This document shows, piece by piece, positions 1 to 8,077 of a stretch of DNA of 64,000 bases (within the stretch, counting starts at the first letter, position 1; each line of letters starts with the position of its first letter). Source of the DNA: Rhodospirillales bacterium. GTDB lineage: Bacteria > Pseudomonadota > Alphaproteobacteria > Rhodospirillales > Defluviicoccaceae. Below the pieces are notes generated by a model that saw only the letters and a list, made by a program, of their open reading frames with translations, had not been told where the DNA came from and did no database searches. Made by a program: the position numbers and the translations under genes. Location: the NCBI GenBank assembly GCA_016712595.1, contig JADJQT010000006.1, positions 62,001 through 126,000 of the forward strand, written 5' to 3'.

Positions 1-290
1 AAGCTCACGGGCTCCGCCAGGACCGCGTCATTGCGGCCGACGACGATGCGTTCAACCCGCGACTGAGCCTCCTGGAGCTTTGCGTCGCAGTGCCGCTGCA
101 GGGCAATTCCCCGCTCGTAGGCAACGATGGCGTCCTCGAGGCGACCTGCCCCCTCCTCAAGCCGACGAACGATCGCCTCCAACTCGGCCAGAGCCTCTTC
201 GAAGCCCAATTCCGCGATGTCGTTGCTCTCGCTTTCGCTCAATCGGCGTTTCCGATCATTGGCTTTCCCCGGCGGCCGAACGTTCGGCAC
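1..290 (-). CDS. xseB: Exodeoxyribonuclease VII small subunit (partial, cut by window edge)
   Basis: Small subunit of exonuclease VII, which partners with XseA to degrade single-stranded DNA to oligonucleotides in the cytoplasm. On the minus strand the frame reads DIAELGFEEALAELEAIV, then RRLEEG and YERGIALQ, which is the diagnostic XseB signature of two helices. The C-terminal end is outside the window. The chosen start is GTG at 290, with an AAGG about 13 bases upstream. A TTG at 242, closer to the family's usual N-terminus, is the alternative. It lies downstream of the HDAC-like gene on the same strand, a pairing common in Rhodospirillales upstream of ispA/dxs. The family call is firm; the start is not. 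Confidence 0.85.
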   Translation of the reverse strand, partial: MPNVRPPGKANDRKRRLSESESNDIAELGFEEALAELEAIVRRLEEGAGRLEDAIVAYERGIALQRHCDAKLQEAQSRVERIVVGRNDAVLAEPVS

Positions 291-521
291 CTGCCCCCGT
301 AACCTTGAACGCACCAAGCGTCACCTTGCGGTAACAGTCCGGTCTGACCCTTTTCGCGGGTTTCGCCCGTGCTTGCAAGCGCAAACCCGTTCCGAATCCA
401 CCCGTTAGGTCTCATGCCGCCGGGGTGTCGCGAAAATGAGACGCGCGCCGCGTGGCGTGGCCTCCCCGGGCCGCCCCCCCCAAGGGGCATGATCGCGCGA
501 CGGATCCTGCCTGCGTCGCAC

Positions 522-1451
522 TCAATGTCCCATCAACGCGCGCACATGCGCCGCCGAACTCTCGGCGAGCGCCTGCAGGTCGTAACCGCCCTCGAGCACC
601 GAGACAACGCGACCACGACAGCATTTCTCGGCAACCTCGAGAAGTTCGCGAGTCACCCAGGCGAAGTCCGCCGTCTGCAGGCGTATCTGCGCCAGCGGAT
701 CACGGACGTGCGCATCGAAGCCAGCGGACACGAGCAGGATATCCGGATGGAAATTCCGCAGCGCGGGAAGAATCCGCTCGACGTAACCGCGGCGAAACTC
801 GTCCGAGCCCGACCCCGGTTTCAACGGAACATTGACGATATTGTTGAACACCCCAGTCTCGTGTTCCATACCCGTTCCCGGATAGCATGGCCACTGGTGA
901 GACGACGCGTAGAACAGATCACGATAGCGGAAAAAATGGTTCTGCGTGCCGTTGCCGTGGTGCACATCAAAGTCGACGACGGCCACCCGCTCCATGCCGT
1001 GAACGGCGCGCGCCTGTTCGGCGGCCACGGCAACATTGTTAAACAGACAAAAGCCCATCGCCGAGGCCGCCTCGGCGTGGTGCCCCGGCGGGCGGGCGGC
1101 GACGAAGGCATTGCGCGCCTCGCCGTTTGACACCGCATCGACGGCGGCACAGACAGCCCCCACGGCGCGAAGCGCGGCATCACCCGACGCGGGATTGAGC
1201 GCGGTGTCCGAATCCAGGTGCGTGTGCCCCTGCTTCGGGATGTTCTCGAAGATCGCCTCGACGTAAAATGGCGCGTGTACCCGCTGAATTTGCCGAACCG
1301 TCCCGAGGGGAGCGTGATGGCGATCCAAAAAGGTGAACTCTTCCGTCTCCAGAGCCGCCAGAACCGAGCGAAGTCGCGCCGGCGCTTCCGGATGCCAGTC
1401 TCCCATGTCGTGCTCAAGGCAGATCGGGTGGGTATAGAAGTGTGTGGGCAT
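522..1451 (-). CDS. Histone deacetylase family (acetoin utilization/acetylpolyamine amidohydrolase-like) protein
   Basis: Zinc-dependent amidohydrolase of the arginase/deacetylase fold, 309 residues, typical for bacterial class II HDAC-like proteins. Visible motifs are RPPGHHAE (His124, His125), VVDFDVHHGNGTQ (metal ligands Asp162 and His164) and LVSAGFDAH, which supplies the third ligand Asp. C-terminal VSVLEGGYDL is also a family signature. The start was set at the ATG giving MPTHFYTHPICLEHD, because the family begins there. An in-frame extension to 1526 lacks similarity. The substrate cannot be told from sequence; acetylated polyamines or small-molecule amides are as likely as proteins. 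It is cytoplasmic, with no signal peptide, and co-directional with tusA upstream and xseB downstream. Confidence 0.9.
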   Translation of the reverse strand: MPTHFYTHPICLEHDMGDWHPEAPARLRSVLAALETEEFTFLDRHHAPLGTVRQIQRVHAPFYVEAIFENIPKQGHTHLDSDTALNPASGDAALRAVGAVCAAVDAVSNGEARNAFVAARPPGHHAEAASAMGFCLFNNVAVAAEQARAVHGMERVAVVDFDVHHGNGTQNHFFRYRDLFYASSHQWPCYPGTGMEHETGVFNNIVNVPLKPGSGSDEFRRGYVERILPALRNFHPDILLVSAGFDAHVRDPLAQIRLQTADFAWVTRELLEVAEKCCRGRVVSVLEGGYDLQALAESSAAHVRALMGH

Positions 1452-1601
1452 GCTTTTACTTTGTTGTTGGACGTTCCGTTTTTCTCCTAACCCAACATTC
1501 TGGTGGCTTGGGCGCCATTTTGCCAACAGGAAATGCCGCTGATCCGATGCGCGAAAATCGCGGGCGCTCGGATCGGTAGCGAGGAGACAGGCAGCGCCGG
1601 A

Positions 1602-1826
1602 TTAACCGGCTTTTCGCAAGGTGATGGTGAACACCCCGTCCGCTTGGTCGCTGGCGACGAGGCAGTGGCCCGTCGTCTCGCAAAAGCTGACGAAATCCTT
1701 GGGCGCAGCAGGATCGGTGGCGATCACCTGGACTTCGTCTCCGGGTTGCATCTGTCGCAGCAGCTTGTTTGCCCTTAGAACCGGCAACGGGCATTGCAGC
1801 CCCTTCACGTCGAGCGTCGTCATCAT
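1602..1826 (-). CDS. tusA: TusA/SirA family sulfurtransferase
   Basis: Small sulfur-carrier protein of 74 residues. It has the hallmark Cys-Pro-x-Pro motif in QCPLPVLRA (Cys12), where the Cys carries a persulfide. The rest (GDEVQVIATDPAAPKDF, then the FCETTGH region) matches the two-layer alpha/beta TusA fold over its full length. Members deliver sulfur for tRNA 2-thiouridine or feed other sulfur-transfer reactions; which role applies here is not visible. There are two adjacent ATG codons (1826 and 1823), and either could start it. It is transcribed towards the HDAC-like gene, with a gap of about 150 bases. The acuI gene diverges upstream. Confidence 0.9.
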   Translation of the reverse strand: MMTTLDVKGLQCPLPVLRANKLLRQMQPGDEVQVIATDPAAPKDFVSFCETTGHCLVASDQADGVFTITLRKAG

Positions 1827-2058
1827 CGCCTGGATGGTCTCCTTCTTCCGTACTGGCGCAGATCATTATCGCCATGATGCACGCACAGGGGCAATGGCCC
1901 AGCGTATCCGGCGAGCGGCAGCTCGATCACCTTGCACCGCCACCCTCGCAAGACGAGTGTGGATTAAGGGCCGCGCGTTCTCGTCGGCGACGACGAGCAG
2001 GCCTGCGCGGTGGGCAGCGGCTTTCGCAAACCGCCCAAAGGGACCGAGAGGAGAGACG

Positions 2059-3048
2059 ATGATAACATTCACCGGATGGAAGCTCGACAAACGCGATGAT
2101 ACGTTCAGTTGTGCGCTCGGCGAAATCGATGTCAGCGAGTTGATGGACGGCGACGTCACCGTCGACGTCGCGTATTCGACGATCAACTACAAGGACGGCC
2201 TGGCGATGACCAACAAGAGCCCGGTCGTGCGCCGCTGGCCGATGGTCCCGGGAATTGATTTTGCCGGCCGGGTGCGTGAAAGCACACATGGCGATTTCGC
2301 TGTCGGCGACGCTGTCGTGCTCAATGGTTGGGGGGTCGGCGAGACCCATTGGGGCGGCCTTGCCCAGCGCGCCCGCGTGCACGGCGACTGGCTCGTGCCG
2401 CTGCCCGCCGCCTTCACCCCGGCGCAAGCGATGACCATCGGCACCGCCGGCTACACCGCCATGCTCTGCGTCATGAAGCTGCAAGCCGCGGGTGTTGTGC
2501 CCGACAGTGGGGATGTCCTTGTCACCGGCGCCGCCGGCGGGGTCGGCAGCGTTGCCGTCGCCCTCCTCTCGACGCTGGGATACCGCGTGGTAGCGGCCAC
2601 CGGGCGGGAAGTCGAGGCCGATTTCCTCAAAAGTCTCGGCGCCGCTGACATCCTTGCGCGCCGCGAGCTCAGCGAAAAAGGTCGACCGCTGGCCAAGGAG
2701 CGCTGGGCTGCCGCGGTCGACGCGGTCGGCAGCCACACTCTCGCCAACGTCCTCGCCTCGACCCGGTATGGAGGCGTGGTCGCCGCCTGCGGCCTCGCCC
2801 AGGGCGCCGACCTGCCGACAACGGTGATGCCGTTCATCCTGCGCGGCGTGACGCTTGCCGGCGTCGATTCGGTGATGTGCCCGAAACCCACACGTCTTGA
2901 GGCATGGAAGCGGCTAAGCGAATGCCTGCCGGTGGCCAAGCTCGAGGCAATCACCACGACAGCCCGGCTGGCGGACGCCGAGCGCCTCGCCCAGGATATT
3001 ACCCAAGGCCAGGTTCGCGGCCGGGTGGTCATCGATGTCAACGCCTGA
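2059..3048 (+). CDS. acuI: AcuI/YhdH-type acrylyl-CoA reductase (MDR superfamily quinone oxidoreductase)
   Basis: NADPH-dependent medium-chain reductase of 329 residues, the normal length. N-terminal GroES-like part contains STINYKDGLAMTNKSPVVR and VPGIDFAGRV. The Rossmann part has VLVTGAAGGVGSVA and VVAATGR for NADPH binding, and the family-typical GVTLAGVDSVMCP near the C-terminus. The zinc-ligand pattern of alcohol dehydrogenases is absent, as expected. AcuI converts acryloyl-CoA to propionyl-CoA in 3-hydroxypropionate and DMSP metabolism. The ATG at 2059 is preceded by a good GAGAGGAGA ribosome site; the upstream in-frame extension has no family similarity. It stands alone, divergent from tusA. 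Confidence 0.9.
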   Translation: MITFTGWKLDKRDDTFSCALGEIDVSELMDGDVTVDVAYSTINYKDGLAMTNKSPVVRRWPMVPGIDFAGRVRESTHGDFAVGDAVVLNGWGVGETHWGGLAQRARVHGDWLVPLPAAFTPAQAMTIGTAGYTAMLCVMKLQAAGVVPDSGDVLVTGAAGGVGSVAVALLSTLGYRVVAATGREVEADFLKSLGAADILARRELSEKGRPLAKERWAAAVDAVGSHTLANVLASTRYGGVVAACGLAQGADLPTTVMPFILRGVTLAGVDSVMCPKPTRLEAWKRLSECLPVAKLEAITTTARLADAERLAQDITQGQVRGRVVIDVNA

Positions 3049-3158
3049 GCGGAGTCCGGCTTGACGTTTCGCGGCGCGGCATCGACTTTAGCGCCTTTCC
3101 GCGGCGAGGCATCTTGCCGCGGACCCCACCGGCGCGTATATACCTCGCCACGGCGCAA

Positions 3159-3235
3159 CGGAGTGTAGCTCAGCCTGGTAGAGCACTGTCTTCGGGAGGC
3201 AGGGGCCGGAGGTTCGAATCCTCTCACTCCGACCA
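3159..3235 (+). tRNA. tRNA-Pro (anticodon CGG)
   Basis: Full cloverleaf of 77 bases with encoded CCA. The acceptor stem CGGAGTG pairs with CACTCCG. The D arm is GCTC/GAGC, the anticodon stem CTGTC/GGCAG with loop TTCGGGA (anticodon CGG, codon CCG), and the T arm GGAGG/CCTCT around TTCGAAT. The T-G pairs are tolerated. It lies about 110 bases after acuI and just left of a cluster of insertion sequences. Confidence 0.95.
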
Positions 3236-3478
3236 GTCTTTTCTTTTAAATTTAGGGTCGTTGGGCATCCCGAGAGGGATTGCTTGTCGCCTTGCTCCGG
3301 TAAGTTGCGTTCCGCGCCATTGTTGTCCGCTCGATCGGCGGGCGCCAGAATGGCGTTATCGCGCGCAACATTTTTAGCCAAATCCCTAGGGCGTTTCATG
3401 GGTTGATTGAATCGGCGGGGATTGAACGAACCCGGTGTCGCGGGAGTGGGGTGATCGGTTAGCGGGGGCGGCTCCCGC

Positions 3479-4655
3479 CTCATACCGCCGAGTCTATGAC
3501 TTGAGCTTCTTGATCCAGGGATCGTTGCAGAGGGAGGCGATGCGGGCGGTTTCGGCGGCGAGTGCGTTCCAGGGGCGGCAGCAGGTGTCGACGATGGCGT
3601 CGTCGTCGGGGAAGAGGCGCAGCGACAGGAAGCGTCGCGCAGGTAGAGCCAGAGGCGCTCCACTGGGTCGAGTTCGGGCGAATAGGGGGGGCAGCGGCAC
3701 CAGGGTGACGGTTTCGGGGATGTGCAGAGCTTTGGCGCCGTGCCAGCCGGCTTGGTCGAGAACGACGACGGCTTGGACGTCCGGGGCGAGCCGGGCGGCG
3801 AAGGCGTCCAGGAAGGTCTGCATCGCTTCCGTCGACACGTCCGGCAGGACGAGGGCGAAGGCGTCGCCGCAGGCCGGACGGACGGTGCCGAAGATCCAGG
3901 CCCAGTCGTAGCGGCGGTCGCAGACGCCGGGTGGGCGCCGGCCCTTCAGCCACCAGCGATGGCGGACGCGGCCTTTCTGGCCGACGCGCGCCTCGTCCAT
4001 GAACCACAGCTCGACCCGCCTTTCGGGATGCGCCGCGGCCGTCGCGCTCACCGCCTCGCGCAGCCCCTTTTTCTGAACCGGGCCTGCGCCCGGGCGTCCG
4101 CCTGCGGGTGGACCGGCCGCACCTTCTGCCGCGACAGCCCCATCCGCCGCGGCACCCGGGTCAGGCTCGACGGATGGTAGGTCTTGCCGAAGTGCGCCGC
4201 GAGCCAGCGGCACAGGTCGGCCCGGGTCCACGCCGAGACGCCGTCGGCCTCCGGGTCCGGGCCACGAAAGATCGCCGCCGCGAACGTCGCCTCCTCGGCC
4301 TCGCTCAGCGTGCGCGGCGCATGGCCTTTCGGCCGGCCCTTCAGCCCGGCCAGACCCTCGGCATTGTAGCGGACGACCGCGTCCCTGAGCGCCTGGCGCT
4401 CCATCCCGGCCAGCCGCGCCGCTTCCGCCCGCGTCATCCCGTCCAGCGCGTTCGCGATCGCGTACATCCGCGCCGCCACTCGACCGTCCCGCTCGCGACG
4501 GGCGAGGAGCCGCAACTCCGAAGCCGCATGATCATCCCGGATTTCGAGGGCTCGTCCCATCGCTTCCCCCATATCTGCTGGAAATGAGGGAATCAGAAAT
4601 TCGCGAACTCGGAAATCCCCAACGCCAAGTCAGATCAACCGCTCAGCGGTATCAG
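3479..4655 (-). mobile_element. IS630-family insertion sequence, decayed copy
   Basis: Element of about 1.18 kb carrying a DDE transposase on the minus strand. Candidate terminal inverted repeats flank the gene. The left end reads CTCATACCGCCGAG (3479-3492) and the right end, read inward on the other strand, reads CTGATACCGCTGAG (4655-4642), with 12 of 14 bases matching. IS630 elements are usually 1.1-1.2 kb, so the size fits. The transposase has three frame disruptions, so the copy is probably dead unless some are sequencing errors in homopolymers. The exact ends and the TA target duplication were not confirmed. Confidence 0.7.
3494..4572 (-). pseudogene. IS630-family transposase, frameshifted
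   Basis: The N-terminal frame (start 4572) encodes a helix-turn-helix half: DGMTRAEAARLAGMERQALRDAV, then LKGRPKGHAPRTLS. Near 4072 the reading frame passes at AGAAAAAGG to the -1 frame. It continues AHPERRVELWFMDEARVGQKG with the first catalytic Asp and VVVLDQAGWHGAKAL with the second. The third DDE motif, expected as PPYSPELDPVERLW, is reached only by dropping one C from a run of seven Cs at about 3690, and another base is missing near 3640 before the frame resumes. The A-rich shift may be a programmed -1 site of the kind known in IS630 elements. The other two look like true lesions or homopolymer errors. Confidence 0.8.
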
Positions 4656-4721
4656 GAGACCTGTGTGCGGGTAATGCTGGACTCGCGACTATGTCTCTGA
4701 TTCGATGCGATCATTGGGATT

Positions 4722-5669
4722 ATGGGGGCGGCGATGGCGCATCGGGTCATTGGTCAGGAGCGGCTTCGGTTGGCAGAGACGGGCGGTCAGTGTTCGTCGT
4801 TGGATGAGCTCTTGGCGCTGATCGATTGGCATCCGATCACGGTATTGCTGAAGCCGATCCATGCCAGTGCCAAAGGGGAGGCGGCGTGGCCGCCGCTGGC
4901 GATGTTCAGGGGACTGCTGATGTCGGTCTGGTATGACCTGTCGGACGTAAAGCTGGCTGAAGCGCTGGACGACCGGGCTTCATTCCGGCGGTTCTGCGGC
5001 TTTTCAAGGACCGAGCCGACACCGGAGCGCACCGCCTTCGTCCGCTTTCGCAAAGCCCTGGTGGCGGCCGGCCTGGATCGTGCCCTGTTCGAGGCGGTCA
5101 CCCGCCAGCTGAAGGCGAAAGCCGTGCATGTGAAGACCGGCACCATCGTCGATGCCACGATCATCGCGTCTGCCAGCGAGGACGATGACGACGCCCGCTG
5201 GGTCAAGCACAAAGGCCGGCCGGCCGTTCATGGCTTCAAGGCCCATGTCGGTGCCGACGCCGATACGGCGCTCGTCGAGGCGGTTGTCGTCACCCCAGCC
5301 AACGTCAACGACGGCCGTGCGGGGTCGGCGGCGCTGCTCGACTCGCCGGGCGAGGTATTCGGCGACAGCGCCTATCGCGGCGCCCATTTCCGCGAGGCGG
5401 TGCGCATCAAGGGCGGACATGCACGGATCGCCGCGACCGGTATGTGGGGGCTGGATGAAAAGGAGACCCTGGCGAGGCTGGCGGCCTTCAATGCGCCGAT
5501 TCACCGGGTGCGCGGCCGGATCGAGAAGATCTTCGGCACTTGGAAGCGAAGTTACGGGCTCAGGCGAATGCGATGGCTCGGGATCGCCAAAGCCGCGGCC
5601 CAGGTTCACCTCACCGCCATCGCCTACAACCTCAAGCGCACCCTGAGCATTATCGCCAAGCCCGTCTGA
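4722..5669 (+). CDS. IS5-family transposase
   Basis: Intact transposase of 315 residues. It begins with the IS5 N-terminal domain (MFRGLLMSVWYDLSDVKLAEALDDRASFRRFCGF). The DDE core follows: GTIVDATIIASA with the first Asp, FGDSAYRG with the second Asp, and RGRIEKIFGTWKRSYGLRRMR with the Glu, ending AAAQVHLTAIAYNLKR. All three catalytic motifs are uninterrupted, so this copy could be active. An ATG four codons in (4734) is an equally plausible start. It abuts the IS630 copy on the left. It appears to have truncated a second IS630 element on the right. The element's own terminal repeats could not be fixed with certainty. Confidence 0.88.
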   Translation: MGAAMAHRVIGQERLRLAETGGQCSSLDELLALIDWHPITVLLKPIHASAKGEAAWPPLAMFRGLLMSVWYDLSDVKLAEALDDRASFRRFCGFSRTEPTPERTAFVRFRKALVAAGLDRALFEAVTRQLKAKAVHVKTGTIVDATIIASASEDDDDARWVKHKGRPAVHGFKAHVGADADTALVEAVVVTPANVNDGRAGSAALLDSPGEVFGDSAYRGAHFREAVRIKGGHARIAATGMWGLDEKETLARLAAFNAPIHRVRGRIEKIFGTWKRSYGLRRMRWLGIAKAAAQVHLTAIAYNLKRTLSIIAKPV

Positions 5670-5711
5670 TCCACAAACCAGGGTGCTTTGGCGCAGCCGC
5701 ACAAGCCCCAC

Positions 5712-6464
5712 CAAACCCCAGCCAGAGCCGCCTATCCGACTGCAATCGTGCGGAAAATCACCACCCGCGCACAGGTCTCATCAGTTGGCCGAACGGGGCA
5801 CGCCGGTCGGCATCGGCACCGTCCACCGTTTCTTCCAGCGCCACGGCATCACGCGCAAAAAAAGACCGGATACGCCACCGAGCAGGACCGTGCGGATGTC
5901 CTGATGCGCCGGCTGGCATGGTTCGAGGCGCAGCCCGATCTCGATCCGGACCGCTTGGTGTTCATCGACGAGACCTGGGCGTCCACCGCCATCGCACGCA
6001 CCCATGGCCGCGCCCCGCGCGGTGAACGGCTGCGCATAGGCGTGCCGTTTGGCCACTGGCAGACGACGACGTTCGTCGCCGGTCTGCGGCTGTCGGGCAT
6101 CGTCGCGCCCATGGTGCTGGACGGCCCGATCAACCAGCGGGCCTTCGATGCCTATGTCGACCAGATCCTCGTGCACGAGCTCAAGCCAGGCGACATCGTG
6201 ATCATGGACAATCTCTCAAGCCACAAATCGCCCGCCGTCCGCACGGCGATCAAAGCCGCCGGCGCTGAGTTGCGGTTCCTGCCCCCCTACAGCCCGGACT
6301 TCAACCCGATCGAAAACGCGTTCGCCAAGCTGAAGCCCCTGCTCCGAAAAGCCGCCGAACGCACCGTCGACGGCCTCTGGCGCACCATCGGCTCGCTCAT
6401 CGATCTATTCACACCAGCCGAATGCGCAAACTTCTTCACCCCCGCAGGATATGAGCCAGAGTGA
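5712..6464 (+). pseudogene. IS630-family transposase, 5'-truncated remnant
   Basis: A second, different IS630 transposase. The N-terminal DNA-binding part is mostly missing; the recognisable sequence starts at LAERGTPVGIGTVHRFFQRHG. It then needs a -1 shift at a run of seven As (near 5860, CGCAAAAAAAGACC), a slippery site typical of programmed frameshifting in this family. From there the catalytic part is intact: DRLVFIDETWASTA, VIMDNLSSHKSPAV and LPPYSPDFNPIENAFAKLK supply the DDE residues. The left boundary lies where the IS5 element ends, so IS5 insertion or deletion probably removed the 5' portion. A GTGAGTGGAAACCGCTC stretch after the stop (about 6461-6477) may be its right end. Confidence 0.75.
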
Positions 6465-6492
6465 GTGGAAACCGCTCTAAGTGATTGAAAAC

Positions 6493-6569
6493 TGGTGCGC
6501 CCGGCGGGACTCGAACCCACGACCCCAGGATTAGGAATCCTGTGCTCTATCCTGCTGAGCTACGGGCGC
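6493..6569 (-). tRNA. tRNA-Arg (anticodon CCT)
   Basis: 77 bases including CCA on the minus strand. The acceptor stem GCGCCCG pairs with CGGGCGC. The anticodon arm is CAGGA TTCCTAA TCCTG, giving anticodon CCT for codon AGG. The T arm is GTGGG/CCCGC around TTCGAGT. It is adjacent to the right end of the truncated IS630 remnant, but the tRNA itself is complete. Confidence 0.95.
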
Positions 6570-6796
6570 TTCACGGATTGACGCGGGCTTTGGAAGCTCC
6601 TGTGTCTCGGAAATATCGCCTTCGTGCGTTCAGATGCGCTGACGACGAGAGCAACCGGTATCTCGGCCCGTCTACGACGGGCGGCACGGGGCGATGTTAG
6701 TTCAAAGCCGCTACCTATGCCACATCCCTCTACTGCGCGGCAGGGTCCAATGGAGCAGGCTGGCCGTTCCCCGGCGGGTGGCGGCACACGAGGGAA

Positions 6797-7222
6797 TCAG
6801 GTCCGCGAGGGCGGCATTCCGGCGAAGCGGGGCAGCGACGGATCGATTGCATCCCAGGCGGGCGCCTCGCTGGCGAAGACCACCATCGACGGCCGGAAGA
6901 CCGCGGGATCGTCGAGGCTGCCAGCGGTCAGGAAGATCACCCCCGCCATACCGGTCGACGTTAAGAGCATCGGCGAGCCGCAGGTCGGGCAGAAGCCGCG
7001 ACGGGTGACGGCGCCGCTCTTTGCTATCGTCTCCCAGAAACGCACCTCGCCCGTAACCGTCACCGCGTCGGCGGCAACGCCGAGGTGCGATGAATGGCCG
7101 CCGCCGCTATCCCATTGGCAGGCGCGGCATTGGCAAAAAGTGGCGATGATCGGATCGGCGCGGCATTGATACCGTACGGCGCCGCACGCGCAGCCCCCGC
7201 TGAACACGTCCCCCTCGCTCAT
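6797..7222 (-). CDS. GFA/CENP-V family zinc-binding protein
   Basis: Protein of 141 residues with the complete GFA (glutathione-dependent formaldehyde-activating) fold signature. GGCACGAVRY near the N-terminus and FCQCRACQWDSGGGHSS provide the structural and functional zinc cysteines. RRGFCPTCGSPM supplies the last CxxC. Family members are often annotated as S-(hydroxymethyl)glutathione synthases, but most have no proven activity, so only the fold is asserted. The ATG at 7222 is preferred because CGGAG lies about eight bases upstream; an in-frame GTG at 7231 is the alternative. It is isolated between tRNA-Arg and the TPR gene. Confidence 0.88.
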   Translation of the reverse strand: MSEGDVFSGGCACGAVRYQCRADPIIATFCQCRACQWDSGGGHSSHLGVAADAVTVTGEVRFWETIAKSGAVTRRGFCPTCGSPMLLTSTGMAGVIFLTAGSLDDPAVFRPSMVVFASEAPAWDAIDPSLPRFAGMPPSRT

Positions 7223-7341
7223 TCGCCGCACTCCGCGACCCGACGCACGCCGGGCAGCCTATCGGACCGCTACCCACCGATCAAGCGCGGGCCGCCCCCC
7301 GCTTGCGGGCGAAGACTCCGCCTCTGGCGCGATGCTAACGA

Positions 7342-8070
7342 TCACGGCTTGTGCATGCGCTGGCGGGCGTCGATGTCGGGGATGCGCATTACCCGGTCGT
7401 CTGCAGGCAAGGCGAGCTGATGGGCGAGATACTCCGCGCGCCTGGCGACCGACGACGGATGGGCGTTGCCATAAAGGATCCGCGCGACGATCCCAGGCGG
7501 GGAAACAACACTGGCATCGAGCGCCAGCGCGCGGCGGTAGTCGGCGAGCGCCTCGTCCCAGCGGCCCAGGCGATCGAAGAGAATACCGCGATCGGCATAC
7601 GCGGCGGCGAGGATGGCCCGCGCCGGCGCATCCTCGACCGCATCTGCGCCGCCCGACGCGGTGGCACGCGCTGCGGACGCGCCCGGTCCCGCGCCCCCCC
7701 TCGAAACGTCCCCCGGTATGTTTGCCCCGGCGAGGCGGCGTCCGATCGCATCGATGACGAACGAAAACGCGGCAAGCGCCTCATCCGGCCGGCCGCTTTG
7801 CGTCAGCGCGATCGCCTTGCCCATCCAGGCGCCATAATGGTCGGGTGCCAGAGTGATCGCCGCCTCGAAACGTTCGAGCGCGTCGCCATAGGCGCCGTCC
7901 GTCAGCAGAATATCACCCTCGCGGACTTCGTAGGCGCCGGGCGGTGAATCGAACACCCCGGAGCGGATGAGCAGCCCACCACCGAACACGACGAGTCCGG
8001 CGATGAGCATGATTGCGGCGAGGCGGAGCAGCGGGGCCGCTATCGGCGACGATTTCGAAAGAGCGAACAT
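7342..8070 (-). CDS. Membrane-anchored tetratricopeptide-repeat protein
   Basis: Protein of 242 residues. One hydrophobic helix near residues 15-36 (LLRLAAIMLIAGLVVFGGGLL) anchors it in the inner membrane. Two TPR pairs follow: GAYGDALERFEAAITLAPDHYGAW and GRPDEALAAF, then ADRGILFDRLGRWDEALADYRRALALD. An Ala/Gly-rich low-complexity insert separates them. TPRs mediate protein-protein contacts; no enzymatic motif is present. It starts 7 bases after the stop of the pseudokinase-exonuclease gene on the same strand. It is therefore probably co-transcribed with it and may act as its partner. Confidence 0.75.
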   Translation of the reverse strand: MFALSKSSPIAAPLLRLAAIMLIAGLVVFGGGLLIRSGVFDSPPGAYEVREGDILLTDGAYGDALERFEAAITLAPDHYGAWMGKAIALTQSGRPDEALAAFSFVIDAIGRRLAGANIPGDVSRGGAGPGASAARATASGGADAVEDAPARAILAAAYADRGILFDRLGRWDEALADYRRALALDASVVSPPGIVARILYGNAHPSSVARRAEYLAHQLALPADDRVMRIPDIDARQRMHKP

Positions 8071-8077
8071 CGCGCGG

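Noticed and set aside
369..1130. 253-codon plus-strand frame opposite the HDAC-like gene
   Set aside because: Antisense to a gene with complete HDAC motifs, and no protein features of its own.
3159..6569. tRNA-bounded integrative element
   Set aside because: No integrase and no att-type duplication of the tRNA 3' ends. IS elements alone explain the insert.
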